Translations under genes and position numbers: made by a program
Part shown: positions 12,543 through 24,500 of the stretch, one piece after another
Layout of the letters: each line of letters starts with the position of its first letter
Numbering within the stretch: position 1 is the stretch's first letter
NCBI GenBank assembly: GCA_029216955.1
Contig: JANAVB010031417.1
Location: 16,242,289 to 16,306,288, forward strand
Direction: 5' to 3'
Source: Iris pallida
Taxonomy: Eukaryota; Streptophyta; Magnoliopsida; Asparagales; Iridaceae
Length of the DNA stretch: 64,000 bases
Notes under the pieces: model-generated
Told to the model about the DNA's origin: nothing
The model's input: the letters and a program-made list of their open reading frames with translations, nothing else
Databases searched by the model: none

Positions 12543-13985
12543 GAGTCATCCAAGCTTAGAAACACTTTTGCAATGGAATTGTTAGACTTGGCCCTATGGT
12601 TCTAAGGTCCTGCCTCAAGCCTTCCGAAGATCTTTTATCTTTCTTTCCCATAACAAAAAATAAAATAAAATAAAATAAAAAAATAAATAAAGTAGAGCCA
12701 GTTATGAACCCTAGTGAGTCAAATAAATTATCGGATGTGCTATTTTGACCGTGGTCCTGGCCCGGGCATGTGTTCGGTCCCCATTGGGAGGGGGCCGAAA
12801 TTTTTAGGTGTAGATTCGAAGCATGCGGGAGGCCAATAGGAGGGTGACACGTCGGCGCAGGCACAACCGCGATCACCTTCCGGCAGTCAAAGTATACTTT
12901 TACATGATAAAATATAGATATGCAAAATTCAATTTCTGAGCACAATAGCTCAGATCTTCTTATAGTAGCGTGTCAAGAACTGCATGTTCCAAGTTTGATC
13001 TGTGGATCGTATCAAATTGCTCATTGAGGAGTGTATTTGTGCATGCATTGTTACGTCTAATTTACAACCCAAAATGCCACGTCCACTGAGACTTCTTCTT
13101 TATGCTTGCATTGTACGTAACTACGACCCAAACACCTTTAGGTCGTTTTATGAAAAACTTTGTGCTGCCAAATGTTGGTATACCAACTTTTAAAAATGTT
13201 ATTGTTGTTGATATGATCAGTTCTTATAGTTTGGAGGTCCTTTATAAAAATAAAAATAAAATCCTCTACATCCCTTGTCTTTCAAAATATATGGAACCGG
13301 CCACGTGACAATGACCATCTAATACAACTACGTGATCCAAACTTGGACCTCATTGAGCTTATTCCGTTGTAATAAAGTGAACTATAGTCCACAACTACTA
13401 TGTATTGGAAAGAAAAATTAATCTCTAATCGTAAACATACTAAGAAGTAGAAGAAGCTAGAATAATATACATGTTGGAATATAAAAAGACAGTAATTAAT
13501 GGGAATAGATCCATAACATATAAGTCTAACTAGAGTCCGACAATAACAAACCCGTGAATACAAATATGTAAATAAAGGCTATTGACATGGAGATATCCAG
13601 ATCCGAGTATATCCTACACGAATAAAAAAACACGTACACCAAAATGGAAGCCCTACCGTTGATCAGGGGTGCACCTCTTGATAAATCTCAACATCAACGA
13701 CTCGAGTAGCTCCTGCACAAGCTCTTGGTCCATAGTCCTCCGACTAACTCTCACTTATAAGTTGATAAATCAAGTTCTCAGAGAAACGTAGCAAGATACA
13801 AATAACATGTTAAAAATAAAAGCTATAAAATAAACCAACTCCTAAAGATCCACGATTGTAACTAATAATAACTTACCAAGTGAAAATACAAGTATAGAAT
13901 AACGCATGCACGCGTGGGCTGTCAGTGTAACACCGTAGCTCGTGTAAGAAGTCCCGATAACTAGAATAATAACCCTGTCTCTCCA
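12543..13985. other. intergenic, no gene seen
   Basis: There is no reading frame with recognisable domains and no repeat structure beyond short (AATAA)n near 12660. A short open frame at 12556-12945 on the minus strand lacks any recognisable motif and is not called. Confidence 0.5.
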
Positions 13986-14215
13986 ACACTAAAAAAATAA
14001 TCTTAATAGCGATGGACCTCAGCAAGAAAACTAACTGTATTAGCGGCAGATGAGCGACCGAATAGCGAAAACCTAATTCATCTATGCCATGTTAGATGCC
14101 ACATAATGGAAGATGACATTCTCCAATTTTTTTTAATTTTTTTTTATTTAGAAATATCATAAATTTTTTTTAGATAACAACGGATCTCAGCAATTGCGAC
14201 ACCACGGAGAGAGGA
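13986..14215. mobile_element. possible decayed CACTA-type terminus
   Basis: CACTAAAAAAATAATCTTAA followed by TAGCGATGG resembles the terminus of the CACTA-type element at 57710 (CACTACTAAAATATCAT then TAGCGACG). No partner end was found, so this is a relic at best. Confidence 0.3.
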
Positions 14216-14345
14216 GGGAGGGGGGTGATACAGTCGGGGGTAGGAGCACCGGGGGCGCGGGACGGGGCGGGGCGGGCGGTGGGGGGGGGGGGGGGGGGGA
14301 GTGGGGGTAGTCTGAGGTTGGAGGCGGGGCAGGGTGGCTGGAGGG
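14215..14345 (+). other. G-rich tract upstream of VPS26, G-quadruplex potential
   Basis: The + strand contains many GGG and GGGG runs, including about 19 consecutive G at 14281-14299. It lies roughly 230-360 bp upstream of the likely VPS26 transcription start. G-quadruplex formation on the non-template strand is plausible from sequence but untested. Confidence 0.6.
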
Positions 14346-14574
14346 GACTGAGATGGCCGGTGGGTGGGAGGAGGAGATAATTTTAAATTTTGAACATTAT
14401 TTTTGTTGTCCTTTTTGTTTCAAAATATTAAATTGTAATTTTTTTTAAGATATTAGATTAAAAAGTTGAAATAATTGAGGATATCGAGTTTCGATTGAGT
14501 CAAATGTTTAATTCAATAACTATAGAAGCTCAAATGTTAGCCGAGACCTGAACATAACCAGCTGTATTTAGTTG

Positions 14575-14796
14575 GCAAGTGAAAAATAAGGAAAGTAGAG
14601 AGTTCGTTCTTGAGTTTCTGTTGAGAAAACGACGGGAAACAAAACGGAGAGGGCCCCCCCGTGACTCCGCCTCCACCCGATCAAACCGCTGTCGATCGCC
14701 GGATCTCGTTCCCGCCACCGAATCTCGCCGAAGAAGGAGAGAGAGTGGAGCGCGATTAGGTTTTTCCGGACTTGGAGATTGGGGAACAACAACTCG
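14575..14796 (+). other. VPS26: likely 5' UTR exon of VPS26
   Basis: A GA/CT-rich leader-like segment ends at ACTCG followed by a GTGAAA donor at 14797. The next exon begins after GTGATTGCAG at 14911. The 5' end is approximate because no clear TATA box or initiator was seen. This places the first intron entirely in the 5' UTR, common for plant housekeeping genes. Confidence 0.55.
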
Positions 14797-14947
14797 GTGA
14801 AATTATTCTCCTTCAATTATCGATGATTTTTTTACTAATTTTATGTAGTTGGATCTTTATATTTTATGTTTAGGTCTATATTGACTCGATACCAGCGTTT
14901 GTGATTGCAGGTCAAAGAAACGGATTCAAATTGGTAATCTTTGAGTC

Positions 14948-15496
14948 ATGGTATGCTCTTCTTGATGATTATTTATGGAGCGTAACTTTTGATGTCGGCT
15001 TTAAAATTAGGGTTTTTGATTACTCCAGGGTTGTCTTTTTCTATGTGCTTAATTTTTTGAGTTATGTTGCTACTATATGGCTGTGCATTGTGATTTAACA
15101 ACCACTAGGTTATCATTTATATTTGTTACAAAATGTTTTAATCTACTAGGTCATGATAACACTATGGACTTCAAATGGGGGTGAAAAGAAAAGTCGGCAA
15201 TTTTACTAGAAAATAATCCCAAATAAGATGAACTACTAGAAGTTAAGTCCTAACCTATAATTGGGGAACAAATATATTGATTAACCTTTTTGAGGAAAAC
15301 GAGATTCCGGAATGCCTTGTTTCACTGATGTAGTATATGCTATTATTGTTGCTTGGCTTAATTTCAACTTGATACCCTCAACTATTCCAGTTTTTCAACT
15401 TGGTGCCCTAAACTTTTTTACTCGACGATTTGATACCATCAACTTTTGAATATTTTCAAGTTGATACCCAAAAATACAAGAAGAATGTAATTATCC

Positions 15497-15532
<36 letters not shown>

Positions 15533-18500
15533 TTTGGCGGATTCAAATTGGTAATCTTTGAGTCATGGTATGCTCTTCTTGGTGATTATTTACTCGACTA
15601 TTGAATATTTTCAACTTGATACAAAAAAATAAAAATAAAAACGAAATTACCCCTCCTTCCCCACCCCCCCTCCGGCTGCCCCCACCCCCTCCCACAACTG
15701 CACTACCACGGCCCCTCTCCGGATGCGGCAACAACGTGGTGCAGCCGAAGAAGGGGGGGGGGGGGGGGGGCGAGGGGGTGTGCAACCAGAGAAGGGGGGG
15801 GGGTGTGCGGTGGTGGGGCAGCTGGGGTGGGACGGAGAGAGTGAGAGAGAGAGAGGTGGATGGACATGGGTATTTTCATCTTTCCAGGGTATCAAGTTGA
15901 TGCATATCAAAGTTTAGGGTATCAAGTTGAAAAAACTGGAATAGTTGAGGATATCAAGTGGAAATTAAGCTTTGTTGTTTCCATTTACTAGGTGTTACTC
16001 CTTTCGCTAGATCATAACATGGATTAATGGGTTTTGCCCCTTAAACATGTGTAAATCATTTTTCTTTCTAAGTTAAACAGGTCATATGACTCATCTGTAT
16101 TATGCCTTCTAGTTCTTGCCTGTGTATACATGTGGGTTCTTTGCATAGATTACTTATGTCATTTGGACCGGATATTTTGGTTCTCACTAATTTTATTGTT
16201 TTTATTTTAGAATTACCTTATTGGAGCATTCAAACCGCCATGTAATATCGCCATCACATTCTCTGATGAGAGTACCAGAAAGCAGGTATAATAGTTAGTA
16301 TTCATGGTAAAACATTGTTTTACATGCCCCATTGCAGGACTGCTGGAACTGTACAAAGTTCTCTACATTTGGAATATTGTCGAGAAGGACAATACGTACC
16401 GATTTCATGAAAAGTATTTTCTATTTGTTGTGAATAAACCTAATTTTTGTCTCCAGTAAGCACAAAATAGGTCAGTATACCCATGCGTGCAACAATGAAC
16501 TAATTGGGTGACTACTTGATAAACTTTCATTCTCCATTTCATTTATTATTATTTAAGAACTTAGATGACTATTCTTCATGCATTGTAAATGCATTTAAGG
16601 GGCAAGTACATTTTTTATGTCAGCATGATACATTTGTTGTATAATCCTACAAACAATATCAACGAAATTACTATTAAACCAAGAAAACTCATCATTTGGA
16701 AGGAACTTGGAAATAAGCCGTGATTATAGTGTTAGAGATAAGGGTTGCAATCATCGCTTGACCCACCTAAGCTTTTAAAAGGCGTCTTCCTAACCTAGGC
16801 GTCCTGGACATGCTAGCGCGTAGGCAACTAGGTTATAGGAGATTTATCAGGAGGTGCCTAATGCCCATCTATCTACAAGAGACACCTGTCCTGAGCGCCT
16901 CAGGCTGCCTAATTTCACCTCAATCACCTTATTCAGGCTTGAATTTGAACACGTCCCACATATCAACGGAAAAAATGTTCAGACCCAAGCCCAACCACAT
17001 GAAACAAAAATAGGGAAGAGAGTCAGATTCCCAATTCCAACTTACTCTGTATCTCTAATTGACCCCTCTTCTCACTTCTTCTCCCCAAATTGTGGCGACG
17101 AGAGAGAAAGTTGCAGACGACTCCGACAATAATTCAACTTCCATGTCTAGGTATTAATATGATCAATATCATTAAGGCAATATGAGTCATCACACCAATG
17201 AACAAAGTCCGCAAGACTACATCATGTAGAAATAAATGATTAGAACTCCATATGACACAAACACAGTTCCAATAAAAAGCTACAATTTTGTCTTACTTTA
17301 CGTATCACACACCCCAAAATTTTAGTACCGAGGCCTGCGCCTCACTGAATTGAAGATTTACCTAGGCCTTTTGGGGCCTTGCCGCCTTGCTACTACAGCC
17401 GCCTTAATCCCTACTAATCCTAATGCAACCCCACCTTCTTAGGCGGGTTTGGATCGGTCTAAACGGGTCCAGATCAAGGGTGGTGAACGTTTGAAAACCT
17501 AATCCTAAGCCTAATTTTTTCACCGATCCATTCATAAATCACATTATACATCCTTTGTCTTCATTCGTTCTTTATTCTTCCTTTAAGTCATTTCCCCTTC
17601 TTCTTCCTTCAAGTCGTCCTCCACTTGAACAATTCTACTTCCAACCCCTAGAAGCTTGTATGCAGCCACCACCTCGTTTTCTTCATGCTCCTCTTTGATC
17701 ATCCGAGTCGTAGATGTCTCTCCTTCCCAGTTAACTTATGCCCTGTCATAGTAGGGACGCGTCGTCAGGACAAAGAAAGGCTTATAAATGAGTAAGTACA
17801 CTTTCTTGTCCTCCTCATTGCTGATTTTTCGAGTCAGGGGCAGTACCACAATCAAGTGACAGCCGCTAATGGTAAGCTTGGCAGATTTCCTTGGCACTCG
17901 GCCAGGGGTCAATAGTTGTGGAAGCATAAGCATTTGTAGAGAGTAACATCTGCGACAAAATGATTTTTGAATCGTTTATTCACGTGGCCATTGTTAGTAA
18001 ACGAAATATGCTAATACCTCCTTTATCTCTCTATCCGTCTGCGCCTCCTCTTTCCTCTATAGCCGCCCACATTGTCACTAGTTGTGCTGTCAGAGCAGCA
18101 GGCCTTGCCGCTGCTGATGGCAAAAATTAGGATTTTGGGTTAAATCAGGTCTGGTCGGATTAACCCGTATTTTGACGGATCGGGTTCAGGTTCAGGTTCA
18201 GCCAAGTGGGTCTGACGTAAGTGGTTCGGGTTTGGATGAGCTTAAATGGAACTTGAATCCGACCCTCCGGTCTGATAGACACCCCTTGGTAGAGATATGT
18301 AAAACTTGCTACTAGCAAATATTGGAAAGCTGGCAATTTGGGAACTCTATCTCCAACTTGTTAGTTTCCAGAGACAGGCTGATGTATGTGATATTGTTGG
18401 GGAACATTCCTCCGTGTTGAAAGTTCTTATCAGCTTCCTAAAGTAGCTATGTACCAAATCAACAGCTTTTCATATTTTCCTACCATCAATTTCAAAGAGC

Positions 18501-21500
18501 CAGTCCAACGAGGTTGCATATATGGAATAATGTATATTCATACCTTTTTCTTCGAGGTGATAGAATAAGTGAGTCATGTTTGCATTTGAATTTAACACAT
18601 GAATGCGACCCACCAGTTATATCTCAGTATTTTGTTTTGATTCATTAATGTAATGGCCTCCTCGAGAATTTCTAGCCTTTACTTTATGGTTTTTAAAGAA
18701 ATTAATATTTATGAGTTATGACAGTGTTGCTTGTAATATTTTGTCTTAACTCGAGTGATGCCGTAGGTGGTTCTTATCCTCGAATATTAGTTTTTCCATC
18801 ATTAGTGGAATTTGCGTCTCTTTGATAATGTCCTTTATTATTTTGAACGTAAACTAGAGTTATGATAAAGTTGTGGTGATTATACTGTTTCATTGTTCTT
18901 CTTTATGTTCATTCAGGCTTCTATAAAGAAGGAAAATGGTCAGAGTACCATGGTCCCACTTTTCGAAAGCCAAGAAAACATATTTGGGGAGGTATTATAA
19001 ATGCTTCCTCTTATTCTTGCTTCTCAAGCATATAATTGATAGACAACAGTGTTGGTGAAATATGTAATTTGCAGGTATCTATAGAACCCAGTCATGGTAA
19101 AAAAGTTGAACATACAGGTGTGAAAATTGAGCTTCAGGGTCAGATAGGTCTGTTTCTAACTGTCTCTTTATTTACATTTTATCTCACGAGTTATGCAATT
19201 GGTTCTTCGAATTGTGTCATGTCACACTAATTGATGTGATGCCCTACAAAGGGCAGAATTTGTAATTTTCCATGTTTCCTGAGACTCTTTTGCAATCTAG
19301 GGGAGGTTTGGAGGGTTATTCCATGGCTAGGTGACTCCAAAAGCTGCAGACAGCAGAAGCGCCTTTACCAACTCGTTCATTAAGATTTTTTTGGCAGACC
19401 CCTACGTTGACCATGGTTGTTTTAGCCAATAATATCACACTCTACTTAGAGAATTATGTCAGTTTACAACAACAACAATAACAACAACTACAAAAACAAG
19501 GGCCTTATCCCGAATTTTTGGGGTCGGCTATTTGAGACCTTTTCTTTCATTCAGCTATGTTAAGACCATGTACAATGTATACTTCCAGTTTGTTTGAGGT
19601 TAGGTTTGCTTACTTACAAGAATTGCTATTCTTCTATTCTTGCAGAGCTATATTTCGACAGAGGAAATTTTTATGACTTCACATCTCTAGGTAAGCTGTT
19701 AACTTCTATTAAATCTTTTTTGATGCATTATTAACACTATCACAGGTCAAGGTAGAGTGATCACTTATCTGTAAAACTCTGATATCCTATATGATTGTCT
19801 ACTAAGTCTTATTCTGTTATTATAATTTGACCAGAAAAAAGTGAATATTACCAACTGAACTTGATACATGATCTTCAACAAATGTATCCCTTTTGTCATA
19901 AGTCTGTCTAATTGAACATGGCATAATAACCCAGTCTCTGTATTGCATTTCATGTTGTAAGATTATTTTACTATTCTTAGTATCCCGAAGAGTACGGAAA
20001 AGCATGGGCTTTAATTTCGTTTGGTGGTACATCCTGAGAACTGAGAACTTTTTCTTATGTTTCTCTCATGTTTAACTTATATTTAATATATATGAGTATA
20101 TCCTCTCTCCCCCCTTTTCTAAACTTTAGATCATTGTTGACCACCTCTTTCTAGCATATCTGGTAGGGGAGAAATAGATCGATCAGGGGACATTAAGTGT
20201 TGTAGGATGCACTTGATCGATGTGTGAGAGGCAACGACTTCGGATGGGATGCATGAGGGCAGCTAAGGGAGCTGTGAGATTCACTAGGTCGGAATTGTGC
20301 CGCAAGATGCGCCGATGTGGCAACAGGTTTTGTTGGATATGCTATAGGATGGCAAGAAACATCATGAAGATACATCGGGATGGCAAAGGGGCCACAAGTT
20401 GAGCAAGGGTGACAAGCGGTGCCGCTAGATGCATTGGGATGACAAGAATGGTAGCTAGATGCATGGGGGTGGTAATGGGTGCCGTAAGATGCACGAGGGA
20501 TGAGGGTGGCAATGGGTGCCACGAGATGCACGAGGGTGGCAGTGGGTGCTGCAAGATGCGAGTGGGGTAGCAATGTGTGTCTAGATGCGTAAGGGCGGCG
20601 ATGATTGTCGTGAAGATGTGAGTGGACAACAACGGGTGTTGCGGAATGAGTCAAAATGCTGCTACAAAGGTCACGAGTTGCGCGAGGCCAGCAACATGTA
20701 CCACAAGATGAAATAGAACTTCACTGGGCGTCACGAGAAGTGCTGCAACAAGAGTAAACTAAAGATGTGGAAAATGTGGTAAATTGATAGCGATGTACTC
20801 TAGTTGCTGGAGGTCTTGACTAGCTAACAGATCGTGCCGCTTTTGTGTTCTAGGTTTTGTTTATTGTTGTTTTTTCTTGGGTTTTTATTCTGAGGGTTCT
20901 CCTTGTAATTGTGTCTTTGTCTCATTAACTATTATTGAAAAATCGGGATCTTATCTTCCACCAATTATGGTTTGAAAAGAATTTTTTTTGGCCATTATAC
21001 AATTCTGAAGTTTTATCATTTACTTGTGCAGTTCGTGAACTAGATGTACCTGGTGAAATATATGAAAAGAAGACATATCCATTTGAGTTCTCTACAGTGG
21101 AAATGCCATACGAGTCATACAATGGTGTGAATGTTAGATTGAGGTAATGAATTGTTCTTTATTATGCTTTTACATTAGCAACACAGTCAGCTCTCTATAT
21201 TGTTTTTTGTAGATGAACTTTGTCTGTATTGTTATTCCTGGTTGAAGTTGCATGTATTTCACACACATTCTTGCTAATTCACCACAAATCTTTTCTAGTT
21301 TGCATTAGCTTTTGTTTGGCCAAGGATAATGAATGTGTTTGAGTGTGATTAGGGAGCCATTCCTTCAGCTATATACCTGTTCTCACGCCATATATATTAA
21401 GGGGGCGTTTGGTATGCGGAATACTATATAGCCGAACACTATATAGCCGAGAATACTATGTATGCGGAATACTATATAGCCGAGAATTCTATATTCTCAG

Positions 21501-24500
21501 GAATCAAATTTCAAGTAATTAAATTTCCTGGAAAATTACATTCCCATGTTTGGTGACTATATAAATATTCCCAGAAAAAATGATAAAAAACGAAAAAAAA
21601 AAGAAAAAAAACCAAAAATGAAATAACGTTAAAAAGGAAAAAAAAGAGAGGTAAAAACGATCAAAAGAAAAAAACGTCAAAAACGAAAAAAAAAATGAAA
21701 AATCAAATAAAACGACAAAAAAAACCAAAAAAGGACAAAAAGCAAAAAAATGACAAAAAAAAGACAAAACGGGACAAAACTAAAAACTGACCCAAAAAAA
21801 ACCAAAAACAACAAAACCGACAAAAAAAACTACTACAAAAGATGCAAAAAAAGACGAACGACGAAAAAGATAATAAATTACCAAAAAAACGACAAAAAAG
21901 AACAAAAAAAAATACTGAAAAGGGACAAAAAGGACAAAAAACGACAAAAAAGATTAAAAACGAAAAAAATGAGAAACGGAAAAGTGATAAAAACGACAAA
22001 AGACGACAAAAAATGACAAAAAAACTACTAAAAAAAGGACAGACAAAAAGCGACAAGAAAAACCAAAAAGCAGCAAAAAAGATAAAAAAAGACAAGACGA
22101 CAAAAAAGTTCAAAAATACAAAAAACTACTAAAAACGACAAAAATGACCAAAAAGCTGGCAAAAAAGGCATAAAAATGACAAAAGACGATAAAAAGTCCA
22201 AAAAATGACAAAAAGGGCAAAAAAAACATTTTAAAACCACAAAAAGGACAAAAAAGACAAAAAAAGAACAAAAAAATGACCAAAAAGCGGCAAAAAAATA
22301 AAAATGACAAAAGACGACAACAAGTCCAAAAAATGACAAAGAACTACTAAAAACGACAAAAAAAAAGAAAAGAAATGACAAAAATGACCAAAAAGCGGCA
22401 ATAGACGATAAAAAGCGACAAAAACGATAAAAACGAAAAAAACGATAAAAACGAAAATAACGTTCAAAAAATGATCAAAAAAGAAGAAGAAAATTTTAGC
22501 AAAATTTTTTTTGTCCGGGCAAAAAAAAATACCCACCTATTTTTAAGGGATAGGATTCCCATGTTTTATGGGTAAGCTATTCACCCGGGTATTTCTAATT
22601 CCCGGAAATAAATTTTTTATAGCCCAAACAAGCATGGTAATATATTCCCACCCTGAATTTTCCCTGGAATAGAAAAAATTACCGCATACCAAGCACCCCC
22701 TAAGGGTGATCTACAATCTTGGAACTGTATACTCATTAAGAGTAACCTCATCAAGTACATGAAATTGTATGCATGTTTATTATGCCATCATCATATTGTA
22801 CTCTCTTTATTCATGCTTGTACACAGCTTTTAACCGAAATATCTGGGTCGATTACGTGAAGCCTTTTATTTTGTTTTTAGCTCCATTAACATGCCATATA
22901 TGTAAGATAATTTTTTCCCTAGTCCTTCTTTGCCTCTTTCCATCTTGTTTGGTCTATCCCCAGTAGCAATCACTTCGGCTGGGTTTGGTATTGCTTAAGC
23001 TTATCAAAAAGTACAAACAAAAGCACCTTTTGAAAGCAACTCCGCTCTGCTTTCCAAAGCTGCTAAGAAAGCACTACATTATCAAGAAAATAAGCAGAGG
23101 CAGGTTCCACCAATTCACCAAACACACTATGCTGCTGTTTTTTGAAAAAAAAAGCAGAAGCATATAAGTTGGTACCAAACCAGGCCTTCAACTACTATCC
23201 TATCCCTCCAAGGTGCATCCATCAGTCTCCATTGTATACGATCAAACCAGCTCAAGAAATCTGCTTTTATGTCCTCAAACAATCTGGTTCACTCTTTTCT
23301 CATCCTATCTCACGGCAACTAGTCAGTTTTTTAATCCTATCTTTGACGATGTTGCCAATAGTCTATATCAAAATTCTCATAGCAGTTATACTTGTTCTTT
23401 TGACATGTTACATCCTGATTCGCCAAACTTGGGGGACTTAAAGCATGGTCAGTGTTGCAACCTTCTTATAAACTTTTCCTTTCAGCTCCACGGATAATTC
23501 TATGTTCATGCAGAACCCCAAGTATTTCCCTACTTTGACCACCATGCTTTTGTTCATGAATAAGTTTCCCTTTAATATTTCTATTGTCATGTAAAGTCCT
23601 TAATATTATCACCCTATGCAAAGAAAGTGATCACTCTTAGTTATATCTCTTGGCTATGAATGTGATGGCGTTGCATGGCGTGACGATAAAGATTGCTGCT
23701 TGCATGCTGGAGGATGCAGATTCGTGTTACATAAAACAGTCTCTTCATATATATGGGGTTAAGGCTTAGTATATCGGACCCTCCCCACACCCTGCGTAAG
23801 TGGGGAGCTCGTGGCTGCACTAAGACGCCCTAGTGAAGCTACACCCTCTTGGTATTTCTTGGTCATAAATGTGAACTAGGATCTCATTCTTCTTGGACAT
23901 CTGAATTGTTACTGATTGATTCAGAATTCAGATAATCTCCACCGATAATATTCAGTGAAGCCCACCAGCACTGGCCTGGCAAACCTGAGGGGGTGTATAA
24001 CGAGGCACTTACGTACTCTCTTTAGATCACATATACATTCAAATGTATATGGACACACATGGGAAATAAACACCTCAATAAGCATACCCTGTTTACGATA
24101 TTGTGACATCAATCTTGCTATATCCTTATGGTTTTTATAGTTGTTTTTTGCGGCTATATGTAGCCATTTGTATTTTTTTTTCTTTGTATTTTCAGTTAAC
24201 CTTTTATTAACGGCAAAGCTAAACCTTCATTTCACATAATTTTATGAGTGATAAAGTTTTGGTATGTGTGATTTATTAGTTACTGATGGATAATTTTAAT
24301 AAGCTTGCAGGTACATTTTAAAAGTAACAGTCAGCCGTAACTATGTCAGCAACATTGTGGAGTCCCGACATTTCTTGGTAATTCCATCGTCAGCCTCTCC
24401 ACTTATGTAAATTTATGTATATTAAGCAGCCATCATAATTGTAATTCAAAATAGAGTCTGCCTAGAATTTTGGTATATATCTATGAGTCTTTGATGGAGA

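Noticed and set aside
17736..17933. 65-codon open frame in VPS26 intron 3
   Set aside because: No recognised motif, no start or splice support, within decayed repeat DNA.
21519..22536. Lys- and Phe-rich open frames on both strands
   Set aside because: Products of the A-rich minisatellite in the Tourist-like element.
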